From NCBI GenBank assembly GCA_963795335.1, contig CAWCHI010000006.1:1-64000 (forward strand): 64,000 nt of DNA, given 5' to 3'. The translations under genes were made by a program, and so were the position numbers. Shown one piece after another: positions 1 to 9,145 of this stretch. Numbering within the stretch: position 1 is the first letter of the stretch; each line of letters opens with the position of its first letter. The notes under the pieces are model-generated. The model did not search any database. It saw only the letters and a program-made list of their open reading frames with translations, and was not told the origin of the DNA. This DNA is from Trebonia sp963795335. GTDB taxonomy: Bacteria > Actinomycetota > Actinomycetes > Streptosporangiales > Streptosporangiaceae.

Positions 1-38
1 CGCCGCGGAAATAACCGCACGCTTCTTCCTCGAGTACT

Positions 39-1859
39 TCATAACGCTCCTCCCGTGCTACAGATCGCGTAGACCGTCACCGTCTGGGTCCCTGACTGGG
101 CTATTCCTGTTATCTGCCAGCCCGCCGGCCCACTGGTGGAGCTGCCGCCGACCGGGCCATTCTGATCCAGGATGAGATATCCGGTGGCTTGATAGCCGCC
201 GCCCGTCGCGATGTCGCCCGCGGGGCAGGCCACGCTGGCCGTTTCACTGGTCCGGCCCGGAAGATCACCGACGCCCCCGAATGCGTGCTCGCGGCTAGCG
301 TCCCCCGTGCCCCCTGCGCACCCTGCGGCCCCTGCGGCCCGGTGCCGCCCTTCACGCCCTGCGGCCCTATGCTGCCGCGCAGACGAGCAATAGCCAGGGG
401 GGGAGCGGCCGCCGCGCCCTGCGCCCCTTGGGCACCCTGCGCACCCTGGGAACCCTGGGAACCCTGCGGCCCTGCTACGCCCGGAATACCTGGAGCACCC
501 TGCGGTCCCTGCACCCCGGGAAGACCCGGAATACCCTGGGCCCCGGGGGCCCCTTGAGCACCCTGAGCACCCTGAGCACCGGCGCCTTGAGCACCCTGGG
601 AACCCTGGGAACCCTGCGGACCCTGCGGCCCGGAATCTCCCGGAACACCCGGAATACCCTGCGGGCCCTGCGGCCCAGAATCTCCCGGAACACCCGGAAT
701 ACCCTGCGGGCCCTGCGGCCCAGAATCTCCCGGAACACCCGGAACACCCGGAACACCCGGAATACCCTGCGGACCCTGCGGCCCGGTATCACCTACAACG
801 CCGGGAATACCCTGCGGACCCTGCGGCCCGGAATCTCCCGGAACACCCGGAATACCCTGCGGACCCTGCGGCCCGGTATCACCTGCAACGCCGGGAATAC
901 ATACCCTGCGGACCCTGCGGCCCGGAATCTCCCGGAACACCCTGCGGCCCGGAATCTCCCGGAATACCTTGCGGACCCTGCGGCCCGGAATCTCCCGGAA
1001 CACCCTGCGGACCCTGCGGCCCGGTATCACCTGCAACACCGGGAATACCCTGCGGACCCTGCGGCCCGGAATCTCCCGGAACACCCTGCGGCCCGGTATC
1101 ACCTGCAACACCGGGAATACCCTGCGGACCCTGCGGCCCGGTATCACCCGGAACACCCTGCGGCCCGGTATCACCCGGAACACCCTGCGGCCCGGTATCA
1201 CCCGGAACACCCTGCGGCCCGGTGCCACCCTGGAAACCCTGAGCACCCTGCACTCCGTTAGAGCCCGCGATGCCCGGACCACCCTGGGGACCCTGAGGGC
1301 CCTGAGCGCCAGCGGGTCCTTGGGCACCGGAGCCTTGCGCACCCTGGGCGCCGGGCGCCCCTTGGGAGCCCTGGGCGCCCGGGTCACCCTGGGCGCCAGT
1401 GGCTCCTTGGGACCCCGGGTAGCCGGTTGGCCCCCGGTAGCCCTGGGGTCCGCGCGGGCCACAGTCGGCATCGCTGTTGTCGGAGACCACCGCGCTGGTG
1501 AGCTGAGCGGCTGTGACGGGCAGTTCCGGTCCTTGGGGGCCCGTGGCGCAGCCCCCGGTGTCCGCGCCCGGTCCCTGGCCACTTCCGCCTTGAGGCCCCT
1601 GAAGCCCCTGAGGCCCCAGTGATCCATATGTGAGCGCAGCCCACAGAGGATATGTCTGCGCCTGGCCGCCCGCCGAAGACCCGGCTCCCCCGAGCGTGTT
1701 TGACTGGTCGCCCGGCATCGTCGCTGCCTGGGCGGTACCAGGCGGCATAAAGATGGCGGCCGCCCCGATGAGGACCGCGCCACCAGCCAGATCGGCCACA
1801 AGATTAGGTCTCTTGCGCTTTCTGACGGTCGTGTGACGTGCTTTGCCCTGCTTGCTCAT
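39..1859 (-). CDS. Exported collagen-like (Gly-X-Y) repeat protein, frameshifted
   Basis: The start is ATG at 1859, with GGAG about 5 nt upstream. The N-terminus (MSKQGKARH, an RKRKRP stretch, then a hydrophobic run ending in GTAQA) reads as a signal peptide. After a 100-residue leader come several hundred residues of Gly-X-Y triplets such as GPQGPQGIPGVAGDTGPQG. The C-terminal domain (ACPAGDIATGGGY to TVTVYAICSTGGAL) is in another frame and resembles the small globular caps on bacterial collagen-like proteins. Two breaks are visible: a duplicated ATAC tetramer near 897-904 and a G-run indel near 300. Restored, the protein is about 600 residues. A surface or spore-coat role is inferred only. 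Confidence 0.8.
575..1240. repeat. Tandem collagen-type DNA repeats
   Basis: Near-identical 18-45 bp units code for GPQGPQGIPGVPGDSGPQG-type triplets on the minus strand. Seen on the plus strand they are alternations of CCCTGCGGACCCTGCGG and CGGAATCTCCCGGAACAC. The array explains the long antisense open frames here. It is the likely site of slippage, including the ATAC duplication at about 900. Confidence 0.9.
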
Positions 1860-2039
1860 CCGCTCCAGCCCCCGGAAGCTTGGTTTCGGCAACGGACAGT
1901 AATGCTGTCCTGCCCTTAGATCACGCAGAGCGTAGCAGTCACACTGAGCTCGTGTCACTCTCTGTAACTAAAAAAATTCTCTACGCTATTTAACCTGCGC
2001 AGGGCGCTCTAGCCTTCCCACCCATAAGGCCTTAGGGCC

Positions 2040-2135
2040 ACGGACAGCCTGGCCGGAGCCGGTTATGCCAGCCCACCCGATGGTCGCCCGCTGAATCACC
2101 GGCATGCCCCGCGGAGATGGTGAAGATGGTGGAGG
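2040..2135 (-). pseudogene. Decayed 3' end of a second acyl-CoA dehydrogenase gene
   Basis: Positions 2071-2127 align with 2378-2433, the 3' end of the adjacent acyl-CoA dehydrogenase gene, with about 43 of 57 bases matching and one gap. One minus frame still reads GMPVIQRATIGWAGITG against GTSEIQRMIIGRAVTG in the intact gene, and another reads IFTI. No longer gene can be followed through 1860-2350. The rest of this roughly 490 bp stretch shows nothing I recognise beyond an AT-rich patch at 1960-1995 behind the collagen-like gene. Confidence 0.55.
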
Positions 2136-2352
2136 TAGGAACAGAGTTGCCGGAATACCATGCAGCCACACCGAACTGCGCAAACGCCGAAATGCAGGAC
2201 TTCCGGTCACCCCTGGGCGCGGGTGCCGCACCCAGTCCCCTATTGCCGCGGTGCCGCGTGACTTTACGGGACCACGCCAATCTTCGGAGTTGCCCAAAAT
2301 GCGCACGAAGGTGCGGATCAGGTGACTGGCATCCCCCAGACGGGAAGTCGGG

Positions 2353-3580
2353 CTATCGAACGTCCAGCCCCGTCACCGCCCGCCCGATGATCATCCGCTG
2401 GATTTCCGACGTGCCCTCGAAGATGGTGAAGATCTTGGCGTCGCGGTGCCAGCGCTCGACCGGGTACTCGCGGGTGTAGCCGTTGCCGCCGAGAATCTGG
2501 ATCGCCTGCTCGGTGACCCGGACCGCGGTCTCCCCCGCGACCAGCTTGGCCATCGAGCCCTCGGCGCGGGTGAACGCGCTGACCCTGGCGCGCCATCCAG
2601 GCCGCGCGCCAGGTCAGCAGGCGGGCGGCGTCGACCGCGGCGGCCATGTCGGCCAGCTGGAACGCAACACCCTGGTTGGCGCCGATCGGCTTGCCGAACT
2701 GGACCCTGGTCGTCGAGTATTCGGTCGCGAACTCGACCGCGGCGCGGGCGACCCCGACGGCCATCGCGGCCACCGGCGGGCGGGAGGTCTCGAACGTCTT
2801 CATCGCCGCCTGCTCGCCGGCCCGGCCGCCCTCGCGGACCCGGGCCAGGCGGCGGTCGAGCTTGTCCTTGCCGCCGACCAGGCAGTGGCCGGGGACCCGG
2901 ACGTCGTCGAGGATGACCTCGGCCGTGTGCGAGGCACGGATGCCGTGCTTGCGGAACTTCTGCCCCATGCTCAGCCCGCGGGTGCCGGGCGGGACGATGA
3001 AGCTGGCCTGCCCGCGTGAGCGCAGCGCGGGGTCGACCGAGGCGACGACGACGTGCACGTTGGCGATGCCGCCGTTGGTCGCCCAGGTCTTGACCCCGTT
3101 GAGCACCCACTCGTCGTGTGCCTCGTCGTAGACGGCCCGGGTGCGGATGGCGGCCACGTCGCTGCCCGCGTCGGGCTCGGAAGAGCAGAACGCGCCCAGC
3201 TTCACGTCGGAGGCGTCGCCGAACATCTGCGGGCACCACTCGCCAATTTGCTCCGGGGTGCCGTTGGAGACGACCGACACAGCGGCGAGCGTGGATCCCA
3301 CCAGCGACAGCCCGATCCCGGCGTCACCCCAGAACAGCTCCTCGTAGGCGACCGGGGTGCCGAGCCCGGTCTCCTCGAAGAACTGGGTGGCGAAGAAGTC
3401 GAGCGAATACAGCCCAATCTTGGCCGCCTCCTGCAGGATCGGCCACGGGGTCTGCTCACGCTCGTCCCACTCGGCGGCGGCGGGCCGCATCACCCCCGAC
3501 GCGAACTCGTGCACCCAGTCGCGCATTTCGCGCACGTCATTGCTCAGCTCAACCGGCAGCCCGGGAGACGGCTCGCTCAT
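2353..3580 (-). CDS. Acyl-CoA dehydrogenase, frameshifted near the C-terminus
   Basis: FAD-dependent alpha,beta-dehydrogenation of an acyl-CoA is expected. The N-terminal helical domain, the middle beta domain (FCSSEPDAGSDVAAIRT, NGVKTWATNGG) and the C-terminal helices (RVQFGKPIGANQGVAFQLAD, then IQILGGNGYTREYPVERWH and FEGTSEIQRMIIGR) are all present, about 408 residues. One base is lost or gained near 2580, between WRAAWMARQG and TRAEGSMAKL. I chose ATG at 3580 because a TACTGT hexamer lies 8 nt upstream, suggesting a leaderless message. ATG at 3598 is an in-frame alternative 2 nt from a GGAAGG. Chain-length specificity cannot be read. Confidence 0.9.
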
Positions 3581-3598
3581 GTTACCGAACAGTAACAT
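3579..3598. promoter_or_regulatory. Palindromic operator over the acyl-CoA dehydrogenase start
   Basis: ATGTTAC-CGAACA-GTAACAT is a perfect 7-bp inverted repeat with a 6-bp spacer. It overlaps the start codon and the candidate -10 hexamer. The shape suits a TetR-family repressor of fatty-acid or branched-chain catabolism. The protein that binds it is unknown. Confidence 0.5.
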
Positions 3599-4104
3599 AT
3601 CCTTCCGGCCCCGGGAACCCACCCCGGCCGGCAATCGCGAGAAATCTATCCCGGACGAAGGCCTCCCCCTCGCGTTCCGCCACCTCCGGCGCCCCGGCCG
3701 GCCAGGCCGGGCCGGCTCGCGCCTCCCGCACTCAACCCCGCCGCCGCCCACAGGCACCCCGCACCCCGCGCGCCCCGCCGCGTCCCGCGTCCCGCGTCCC
3801 GCGCCCCGCCGTCTTGCGCGTCCCGCTCCGCCGTCTTGCCCGTCCCGCGGGCCGCGCCCCGCCGTCTTGCGCGTCCCGCGCTTCTTGCTGTTATCAGGTC
3901 GGCAGGCGCCGCGAAGGCGGAAACTTACGGCTAAGCGGAAACTCTCATGGGCCCCAGCACGAAAAGTTACCGCGTTCTGCTCTGGCGGGGCTGGACCGGG
4001 ACCGGGCGGTTCCGCAGGGGCCGTTGCAGGACGATCGGCCCTAGGCTGGCAGGCGACGGCGGGCTGATACTGGGGCCATCCGTGGTAAAGGTGGGGAGGG
4101 CATC
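3599..4104. other. Gene-free stretch with low-complexity and short direct repeats
   Basis: Nothing here looks coding. Positions 3765-3890 hold degenerate copies of CCCCGCCGTCTTGCGCGTCC. Positions 3917-3925 and 3935-3943 carry the direct repeat GCGGAAACT 18 bp apart in a locally AT-richer patch, which could be regulatory for the gene at 4105. Confidence 0.5.
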
Positions 4105-4521
4105 ATGCGCGAGCTGGCGACCGACCGGGCCGGGCTGGAGATCTTGCACCTGGGTGACTGCTACGGGCTGCTCGCCTCGGTGCCGGTCGGGCGGATCGGG
4201 TTCCTGGCCGGCGGCGAGGTGGTCATGCTGCCGGTGAACTTCCTGCTGGACGGCCAGGACGTGGTGTTCACCACGTCGGCCGGCTCCAAGCTGTCGGCGG
4301 TGGAGATCGGTCACTACGTGGGGTTCGAAGCCGACTCCTTCGACCCCGCCGCCCGGACGGGCTGGTCGGTCACGGTCAGCGGGTTCGCGGAGATCGTGGA
4401 GGCCACGGACGAGACGGCCCGGCTGGACGGCCTCGGGCTGAAGACCTGGGGCGCGGGGGCCGACCGGGTCTGGGTGCGGATCAGGCCGACGTCGGTCAGC
4501 GGGCGGCGACTCCCCCGCTGA
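4105..4521 (+). CDS. Pyridoxamine 5'-phosphate oxidase family (FMN-binding split barrel) protein
   Basis: This 138-residue protein has the split-barrel pattern of the PPOX/nitroimidazole-reductase-like family: GLLASVPVGRIGFLAGG, then VMLPVNFLLDGQDVVFTT, then SVTVSGFAEIVEA. Members bind FMN or F420 and reduce small molecules; the substrate cannot be told. The start ATG follows GGGGAGGGCATC, a good ribosome-binding site. Its 3' end overlaps the convergent GntR gene by 26 bp. Confidence 0.8.
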   Translation: MRELATDRAGLEILHLGDCYGLLASVPVGRIGFLAGGEVVMLPVNFLLDGQDVVFTTSAGSKLSAVEIGHYVGFEADSFDPAARTGWSVTVSGFAEIVEATDETARLDGLGLKTWGAGADRVWVRIRPTSVSGRRLPR

Positions 4522-5266
4522 CAGCTCGCGGCCGGCCCCGCTGACGGCTCGCGGCCGGCCCCGCTGACGGCTCGCAGCCGGCCCCGCTGTCAGCTCGCGC
4601 TGGACCCGCTGACGGTCGCGCCGGACGCGCTAACAATTCGTGGGTGGCCCGGTAGGCCTCGACCGTCTGCAGTTTGTGCCAGCGGGCGTAGCGTTCTACC
4701 TCGGCCGGGTCGCCCGCCTCAAGCAGGTCGATGAGGTGCGCGTGCTCCTTGACGGCGGCGGCCGGGCGCTCCGGCAGGTAGGTGAACATCGTGTCGCGGA
4801 GCCGGTCCAGCCGCAGACTGGTCTGTTCCAGCAGCTCCAGCAGGTACACGTTGGCGCAGCGGGCGATGATCATCGCGTGCAGCCGCCGGTTGAGGCGGCT
4901 GAAGCGGGCCAGGTCGCCCTCGGCCGCCAGCTGCTCCATCTCGGCCGCCAGCTTGCGCACCCGGGCCAGGTCGGCCGGGGTGAGCCGGGTGACCGCGTCG
5001 GCGCTGGCGGCCCCCTCGAGGATCGCCACGGCGGCCATCTGCTGCTCCCAGGCGGTGGCGTCGACCGGGGCGACCATCGCGCCGACGTTGGGCTGGAACC
5101 TGACCCACCCCTCGGCCTCGAGGCGGCGCAGCGCCTCGCGGACCGGGATGGCGCTGACACCGAGCTCCCGCGCGATCCCGTCGATATTCAGCCGGGCCCG
5201 CGGGGCGAACGCGCCGGAATGGATCCGGTCGCGCAGCACCGTGTAGGTCCGCTCCTGCTTGTTCAC
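4496..5266 (-). CDS. GntR-family transcriptional regulator (FCD domain)
   Basis: This 256-residue protein has an N-terminal winged helix-turn-helix (IARELGVSAIPVREALRRLEAEG) followed by a helical FCD ligand-binding domain (FSRLNRRLHAMIIARCAN, with the expected metal-binding histidines). The last 45 residues are low-complexity Pro/Ala/Gly encoded by DNA repeats. GTG at 5266 is chosen because TACCCT lies 6 nt upstream and no Shine-Dalgarno is present, so it is probably leaderless. The effector is unknown; acidic metabolites are usual for FCD regulators. Confidence 0.85.
   Translation of the reverse strand: MNKQERTYTVLRDRIHSGAFAPRARLNIDGIARELGVSAIPVREALRRLEAEGWVRFQPNVGAMVAPVDATAWEQQMAAVAILEGAASADAVTRLTPADLARVRKLAAEMEQLAAEGDLARFSRLNRRLHAMIIARCANVYLLELLEQTSLRLDRLRDTMFTYLPERPAAAVKEHAHLIDLLEAGDPAEVERYARWHKLQTVEAYRATHELLARPARPSAGPARADSGAGCEPSAGPAASRQRGRPRAVSGGVAAR
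4517..4625. repeat. Tandem repeats of about 23 bp in the GntR gene 3' end
   Basis: About four imperfect copies of CCCGCTGACGGCTCGCGGCC occupy the convergent 3' junction. They encode the low-complexity tail of the GntR protein. Confidence 0.8.
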
Positions 5267-5303
5267 GGTACGAGGGTAGCGGCGCGGCGCGGGTGCCGCC
5301 GGG

Positions 5304-6077
5304 CTAGCCGAGCCCGGCCAGCGCCGCCAGCTCGGCCACCGATCGCGCGAACAGCGCGTCGGCGGGCTCGAAGGAGCCGACGAACTGGCCGAACAGCTCG
5401 AAGCTGATCATGCCGAACAGCTGCGTCCACGCGATCACCGCGCCAACCAGCAGCTGCGCGGGCACCGCGGGGGTGCCGAGGGTGGCCGCCAGCTCGGCCG
5501 CCTGGGTGGCCAGCGGCCCGTCCGGCAGCGGGGCCGATCCCGGCGGCGGGGCAAGCTCACCCGTGGCGGCCGCGTCCGCCAGCAAGCCGAGGAAGGCGAG
5601 CGGCACCCGCGCGGCGGGCCCGATTGTCGCCTCCGGCGCCCGGTAGCCGGGCACCGGCGAGCCGTAGATCAGCGCGTACTCATGCGGGTGGGCCCGGGCC
5701 CAGTCGCGGATGGCGTGGCAGGCGTCCGTCCAGCGGTCCCGGGCGCCGGCCCGGGGTGAGGCGGACGGTGCCGCGGTGGACGGTGGTGCGGTGGACGGTG
5801 GCGCGGCGATCGCCGCCTCGGCCGCCGCGCCGATGGCGTCGTAGGCGTCGATGATGAGGGCAGTCAGCAGCTCGTCCCGGCTCGGGTAGTAGCGGTAGAG
5901 GGCCGAGGAGACCATGCCCAGCTCCCGGGCGACGGCGCGCAGCGACAGGCCACCCGCGCCCGCCTGAGCCAGCTGGCGGCGCGCCTCCTCCTTGATTTCC
6001 CGGGTCAGCTCGAGCCGGGCGCGCTCGCGGGCGGTCCGCGCCCGGGCGGGCCGCCGAGCGGTGTTCGGCGAGGTCAT
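5304..6077 (-). CDS. TetR-family transcriptional regulator
   Basis: About 257 residues. The helix-turn-helix is LSLRAVARELGMVSSALYRY followed by YPSRDELLTALI. A Pro/Ser/Ala-rich linker (APPSTAPPSTAAPSASP) leads to a C-terminal domain of the WHG/TetR_C type (WARAHPHEYALIYGSPVPGY). ATG at 6077 has GGAGG 10 nt upstream; TTG at 6086 is too close to it. It is divergent from the deazaflavin oxidoreductase gene at 6270 and probably binds the palindromes between them. Confidence 0.9.
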   Translation of the reverse strand: MTSPNTARRPARARTARERARLELTREIKEEARRQLAQAGAGGLSLRAVARELGMVSSALYRYYPSRDELLTALIIDAYDAIGAAAEAAIAAPPSTAPPSTAAPSASPRAGARDRWTDACHAIRDWARAHPHEYALIYGSPVPGYRAPEATIGPAARVPLAFLGLLADAAATGELAPPPGSAPLPDGPLATQAAELAATLGTPAVPAQLLVGAVIAWTQLFGMISFELFGQFVGSFEPADALFARSVAELAALAGLG

Positions 6078-6143
6078 GGCGGGCAAGCCTCCGTTACGGG
6101 ACGACGGGTGGGCCAGCCCGGAGGCTGGCCAGGAAAATCGGGC

Positions 6144-6230
6144 AGATCAGTGACCAGAATCGAGAGCACTGCTCTTGACATGCCCTTACCTTATCGTGTT
6201 CACTGATCTTAGTCGAGAGCATCGCTCTCG
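6144..6230. promoter_or_regulatory. Divergent control region with paired TetR-type operators
   Basis: Two near-identical 17-bp palindromes are present: CGAGAGC-ACT-GCTCTTG at 6161-6177 and CGAGAGC-ATC-GCTCTCG at 6214-6230. A second inverted pair, AGATCAGTGA at 6144-6153 and TCACTGATCT at 6200-6209, surrounds the first palindrome. TTGACA at 6175-6180 could be a -35 for the rightward gene. The region lies between tetR (6077) and the oxidoreductase (6270). Confidence 0.7.
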
Positions 6231-6269
6231 CAAGAGGATGACCGACCGAACTAGCCCGGGAGGACCGCC

Positions 6270-6732
6270 GTGAACGCCACCGAAGCCCGCTACATCAAGC
6301 CGCAGGCCACCACCAACGCCTTCAACGCGATCGTCGCCCGGCTGACCCGGATGGGCGTCAGCGTCTACGGCTCGCGCATCCTGTACGTGCGCGGCCGCAG
6401 CTCCGGCGAGTGGCGCAGCACCCCGGTCAACCCGCTGACCCTCGACGGCACCCGCTACCTGGTCGCCCCGCGCGGCAACACCCAGTGGGTGCGCAACATG
6501 CGCGCGGCTGGCGGCGGCGAGCTGCACATCGGCCGCACGGTCGAGCCGTTCACCGCGACCGAGGTCAGCGACGACGACAAGCCCGCGATCCTGCGCGCCT
6601 ACCTCAAGCGGTGGAAGTTCGAGGTCGGCGTGTTCTTCGACGGCGTGGACGCCAAGGCCCCCGAGGCGAAGCTGCGCGAGATCGCCCCCGGCTACCCGAT
6701 CTTCCGCGTCGCAGCCTGCTCCGCGCGGTTAG
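6270..6732 (+). CDS. Nitroreductase-family, deazaflavin (F420)-dependent oxidoreductase
   Basis: The roughly 150-residue product resembles the Ddn-like F420-binding split-barrel family: MGVSVYGSRILYVRGRSSGE, then RYLVAPRGNTQWVRNMRAAG and FFDGVDAKAPEAKLREIAPG. Starts at GTG 6270 behind GGGAGGA. The frame runs open past the expected end (YPIFRV near 6710), and a TAG in another frame at 6730-6732 fits the usual length, so one frameshift near the end is likely. Regulated in all probability by the divergent TetR. Confidence 0.75.
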
Positions 6733-7726
6733 GAGACGCCGTACTCGGCCGCGAGCGTGTCCATCAGCGCGTCGAGCTTCTCGTCGACCACCTGGCGGGC
6801 CGGATCCGCCCGGTACCAGTCGGCGATCTCCCGGGCACCGCGCTCGAACGGCACGACCGCCCGCCAGCCGGGCACCACCGACCGGATCTTGGCGTTGTCG
6901 AACACCATCGAGTGCGCCTTGTCGCCCAGCAGCCCGGCCCCCAGCTCGGGGTCGCGCGCCGCGATCACGTCCGACGGCACGTGCACCAGGCGCGGGGTCA
7001 CGCCCAGCGCGGAGCCGAGCGCGTGGGCGATCTGGTCCCAGGTCAGCACGTCGTCGGAGGTGATGTGGAACGCCTCCCCGATCGTCCGCGGGATGGCCCG
7101 AGCAGCGGCACGAAGGCGCGGGCGAAGTCGGTGTGGTGGGTCACCGTCCACAGCGAGGTGCCGTCCCCGTGCACGATGACCGGCTTGCCCGCGAGCATCC
7201 GCGCCAGCGACGTCCAGCCGCCCGACAGCACCGTCTTGGTCGCGTCGTAGGTGTGCGAGGGCCGCACGACGTGGCCGGGAACCCGGTGTCGCGGTACTCC
7301 GCCGTCAGCAGGTCCTCGCAGGCGATCTTGTCCCGCGAGTACTGCCAGAACGGGTTGCGCAGCGGGGTCGACTCGGTGACCGGCAGCCGCGACGGCGGCT
7401 TCTGGTAGGCCGACGCGGTGGAGATGAACACGTACTGCCCGGTCCGGTCGCGGAACAGCTCGACGTCGGCCCGCACGTGGCCGGGGGTGAAGGCGACGAA
7501 GTCGACCACCGAGTCAAAGTCAAGGTCGCCGATAGCAGCCCGAACGGAGGCGGGGTCCCGCGCGTCCCCCCGCAGCTCCGTCACCCCGGCCGGGAGCGGC
7601 CGGACGGCGGACTGGCCCCGGTTGAGCACGAACAGCTCGATGCCGCCGTCGCCTGGCCGCCTCCCGCACGCAGGCCGACGAGATGACCCCGGTACCGCCG
7701 ATGAAGAGAACCCGCAGCTTGCTCAT
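6729..7726 (-). CDS. NAD-dependent epimerase/dehydratase-like SDR, frameshifted
   Basis: An extended SDR fold can be pieced together across three frames: MSKLRVLFIGGTGVISS (nucleotide-binding Gly motif), DSVVDFVAFTPGHVRADVEL, FISTASAYQKPPSRLPVTES, YSRDKIACEDLL, KPVIVHGDGTSLWTVTHHTD, then EAFHITSDDVLTWDQIAHAL. Breaks fall near 7655, 7275 and 7105. ATG at 7726 has TAGGGT 6 nt upstream. About 332 residues when restored. It resembles sugar-nucleotide-type reductases, but the substrate is unknown. Confidence 0.8.
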
Positions 7727-7808
7727 GCTCCCACCCTATGACCCGGGCCCGGGCGCCAGGCGGCCCCCGGGGGGGCCTCCGGGAGGGGCCGGCTTGATGC
7801 GGCGCCGG

Positions 7809-8361
7809 TCAGATGATGACCGGCGGCGTGGCCGACACGGTGATCTCGGCGTCGCGCAGGTGCCGCAGCGCGCGGATCTCCCGCGCGTAGCTGAGCGGGG
7901 TGAAGAAGATCGTGTCGAGCGGGTACCAGACGCCCACCCAGACCAGGACCCACCCGGTGGTGTCGAGCACGATGTTGCCGGCCTGGCCCACTAGCCGGTG
8001 CTCGAAGATCACCATCAGGTAGCCGATCAGCGCCAGCGGGAGGCCGATCCAGATCGACAGCAGGCCGCCCCAGCGGACCGCGCGCCGCTCGCGGGCGTTG
8101 TAGCTCATGCGCTGGTCGCAGTAGCGGCGCAGGACCGCGCCGAGCCGGTCGGCCAGGCTGTCGTCGATCGCCGCGGCCGGAAGCGACAGGTGCAGCTGGA
8201 CCGTCTGCGGGATCGGCTGCGAGCGGAGCACGCTGATGCAGTACTCCACCCCGGTGAGAGTAGTTGCGGTATTCGGAGAACAGGTCGGTCGAGGCCAGTA
8301 CGAACATCTCCTCGGCCCGGCCCAGCTGCAGCTCGATGAGCTGACTACGACCGCGGTTCAT
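7809..8361 (-). CDS. Membrane protein of unknown function, one frameshift
   Basis: Restored, the protein is about 184 residues: a soluble N-terminal part (MNRGRSQLIELQLGRAEEMF, then CISVLRSQPIPQTVQLHLSL) followed by two hydrophobic segments (LSIWIGLPLALIGYLMVIF and TGWVLVWVGVWYPLDTIFF). The break is near 8255. ATG at 8361 has TAGGGT 6 nt upstream, so it is probably leaderless. I do not recognise the family. Confidence 0.65.
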
Positions 8362-8489
8362 TCCACTACCCTAAGTCACTGACCGCCAGCGGCCCCGGGC
8401 ACCGCGGGAACGCCGCGATTCGTGCCTGCGTTTCATATGGATGCGGGGCTCAGCGATGGGCGCGCGCCCCGCCGGGGAGAATGAGGCAC

Positions 8490-9145
8490 ATGTACTCGGA
8501 TATGGCTTACCAGGGGTACGCGGCCCCGGGCCGCACGGCGACGCTGTTCGCGCAGACCATGGGGCTGGTCGCGCTGACCGCGGCGTTCTTCGCGCTGGGC
8601 GCGTATGCGGGGCGCAACCTTCGGGCAGGGCGCGGTCATCGTGGCCTGGATCGCCGCCTTCGTCGTCCTGCTGATCATGAACTTCGCCGCCCGCAAGTCC
8701 GCGACCGCCGCGACCGTGCTGCTGGTGATCTTCGGCGTGCTGATGGGGGCCGCGTCCGCGCCGACCCTGGTCTAGTACGCCACCGCTGACCCGGCCATCT
8801 TGTGGCAGGCGGGCGGGGCAACGGCGCTGTTCGTCGGCCGCGTTCGGCACGTTCGGGTACACGACCCAGCGGGACTTGTCGGCCTGGCGGCGGATCTCGT
8901 TCATCGCGCTGCTGGTGCTGCTGCTGGCCGGGATCGTGCTGATCTTCGTGCACATCCCGCACGCGTCGCTGATCTGCGCGATCCTCGGGCTGGTGATCTT
9001 CGCCGGGCTGACGGCGGGCGACTTCCAGCGGCTGCGCCGGTCGCAGGACCTCAACTCGGCGCCGCTGATCGCCGCGTCGATCTTCCTCGACATCCTGAAC
9101 GTGTTCTTCTTCTTCCTGCGCATCTTCTCCGGCTCCCGTGACTGA
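8490..9145 (+). CDS. Bax inhibitor-1 (YccA-like) family membrane protein, disrupted
   Basis: Hydrophobic segments typical of the BI-1/YccA family can be followed across frames: GYAAPGRTATLFAQTMGLVA, VIVAWIAAFVVLLIMNFAAR, ALFV/AAFGTFGYTTQRDLSA, ISFIALLVLLLAGIVLIFVH and IAASIFLDILNVFFFFLRIF. Frameshifts occur near 8620 and 8835, and TAG at 8773-8775 interrupts the restored frame. ATG at 8490 has GGGGAGA 9 nt upstream. About 218 residues. It is either a pseudogene or a victim of local sequence error. Confidence 0.75.

Noticed and set aside
575..1240. Regular repeats resembling a CRISPR array.
   Set aside because: Units have no unique spacers, code for Gly-X-Y triplets, and no cas genes are present.
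428..1261. 277-codon plus-strand frame of GITRNTLRP-type repeats.
   Set aside because: Antisense of the collagen Gly-X-Y DNA repeat; repeats keep all frames open.
6733..7250. C-terminal extension of the deazaflavin oxidoreductase to 326 residues.
   Set aside because: The extra sequence is antisense to the epimerase gene and the family is about 150 residues; a frameshift near 6715 explains the open frame.
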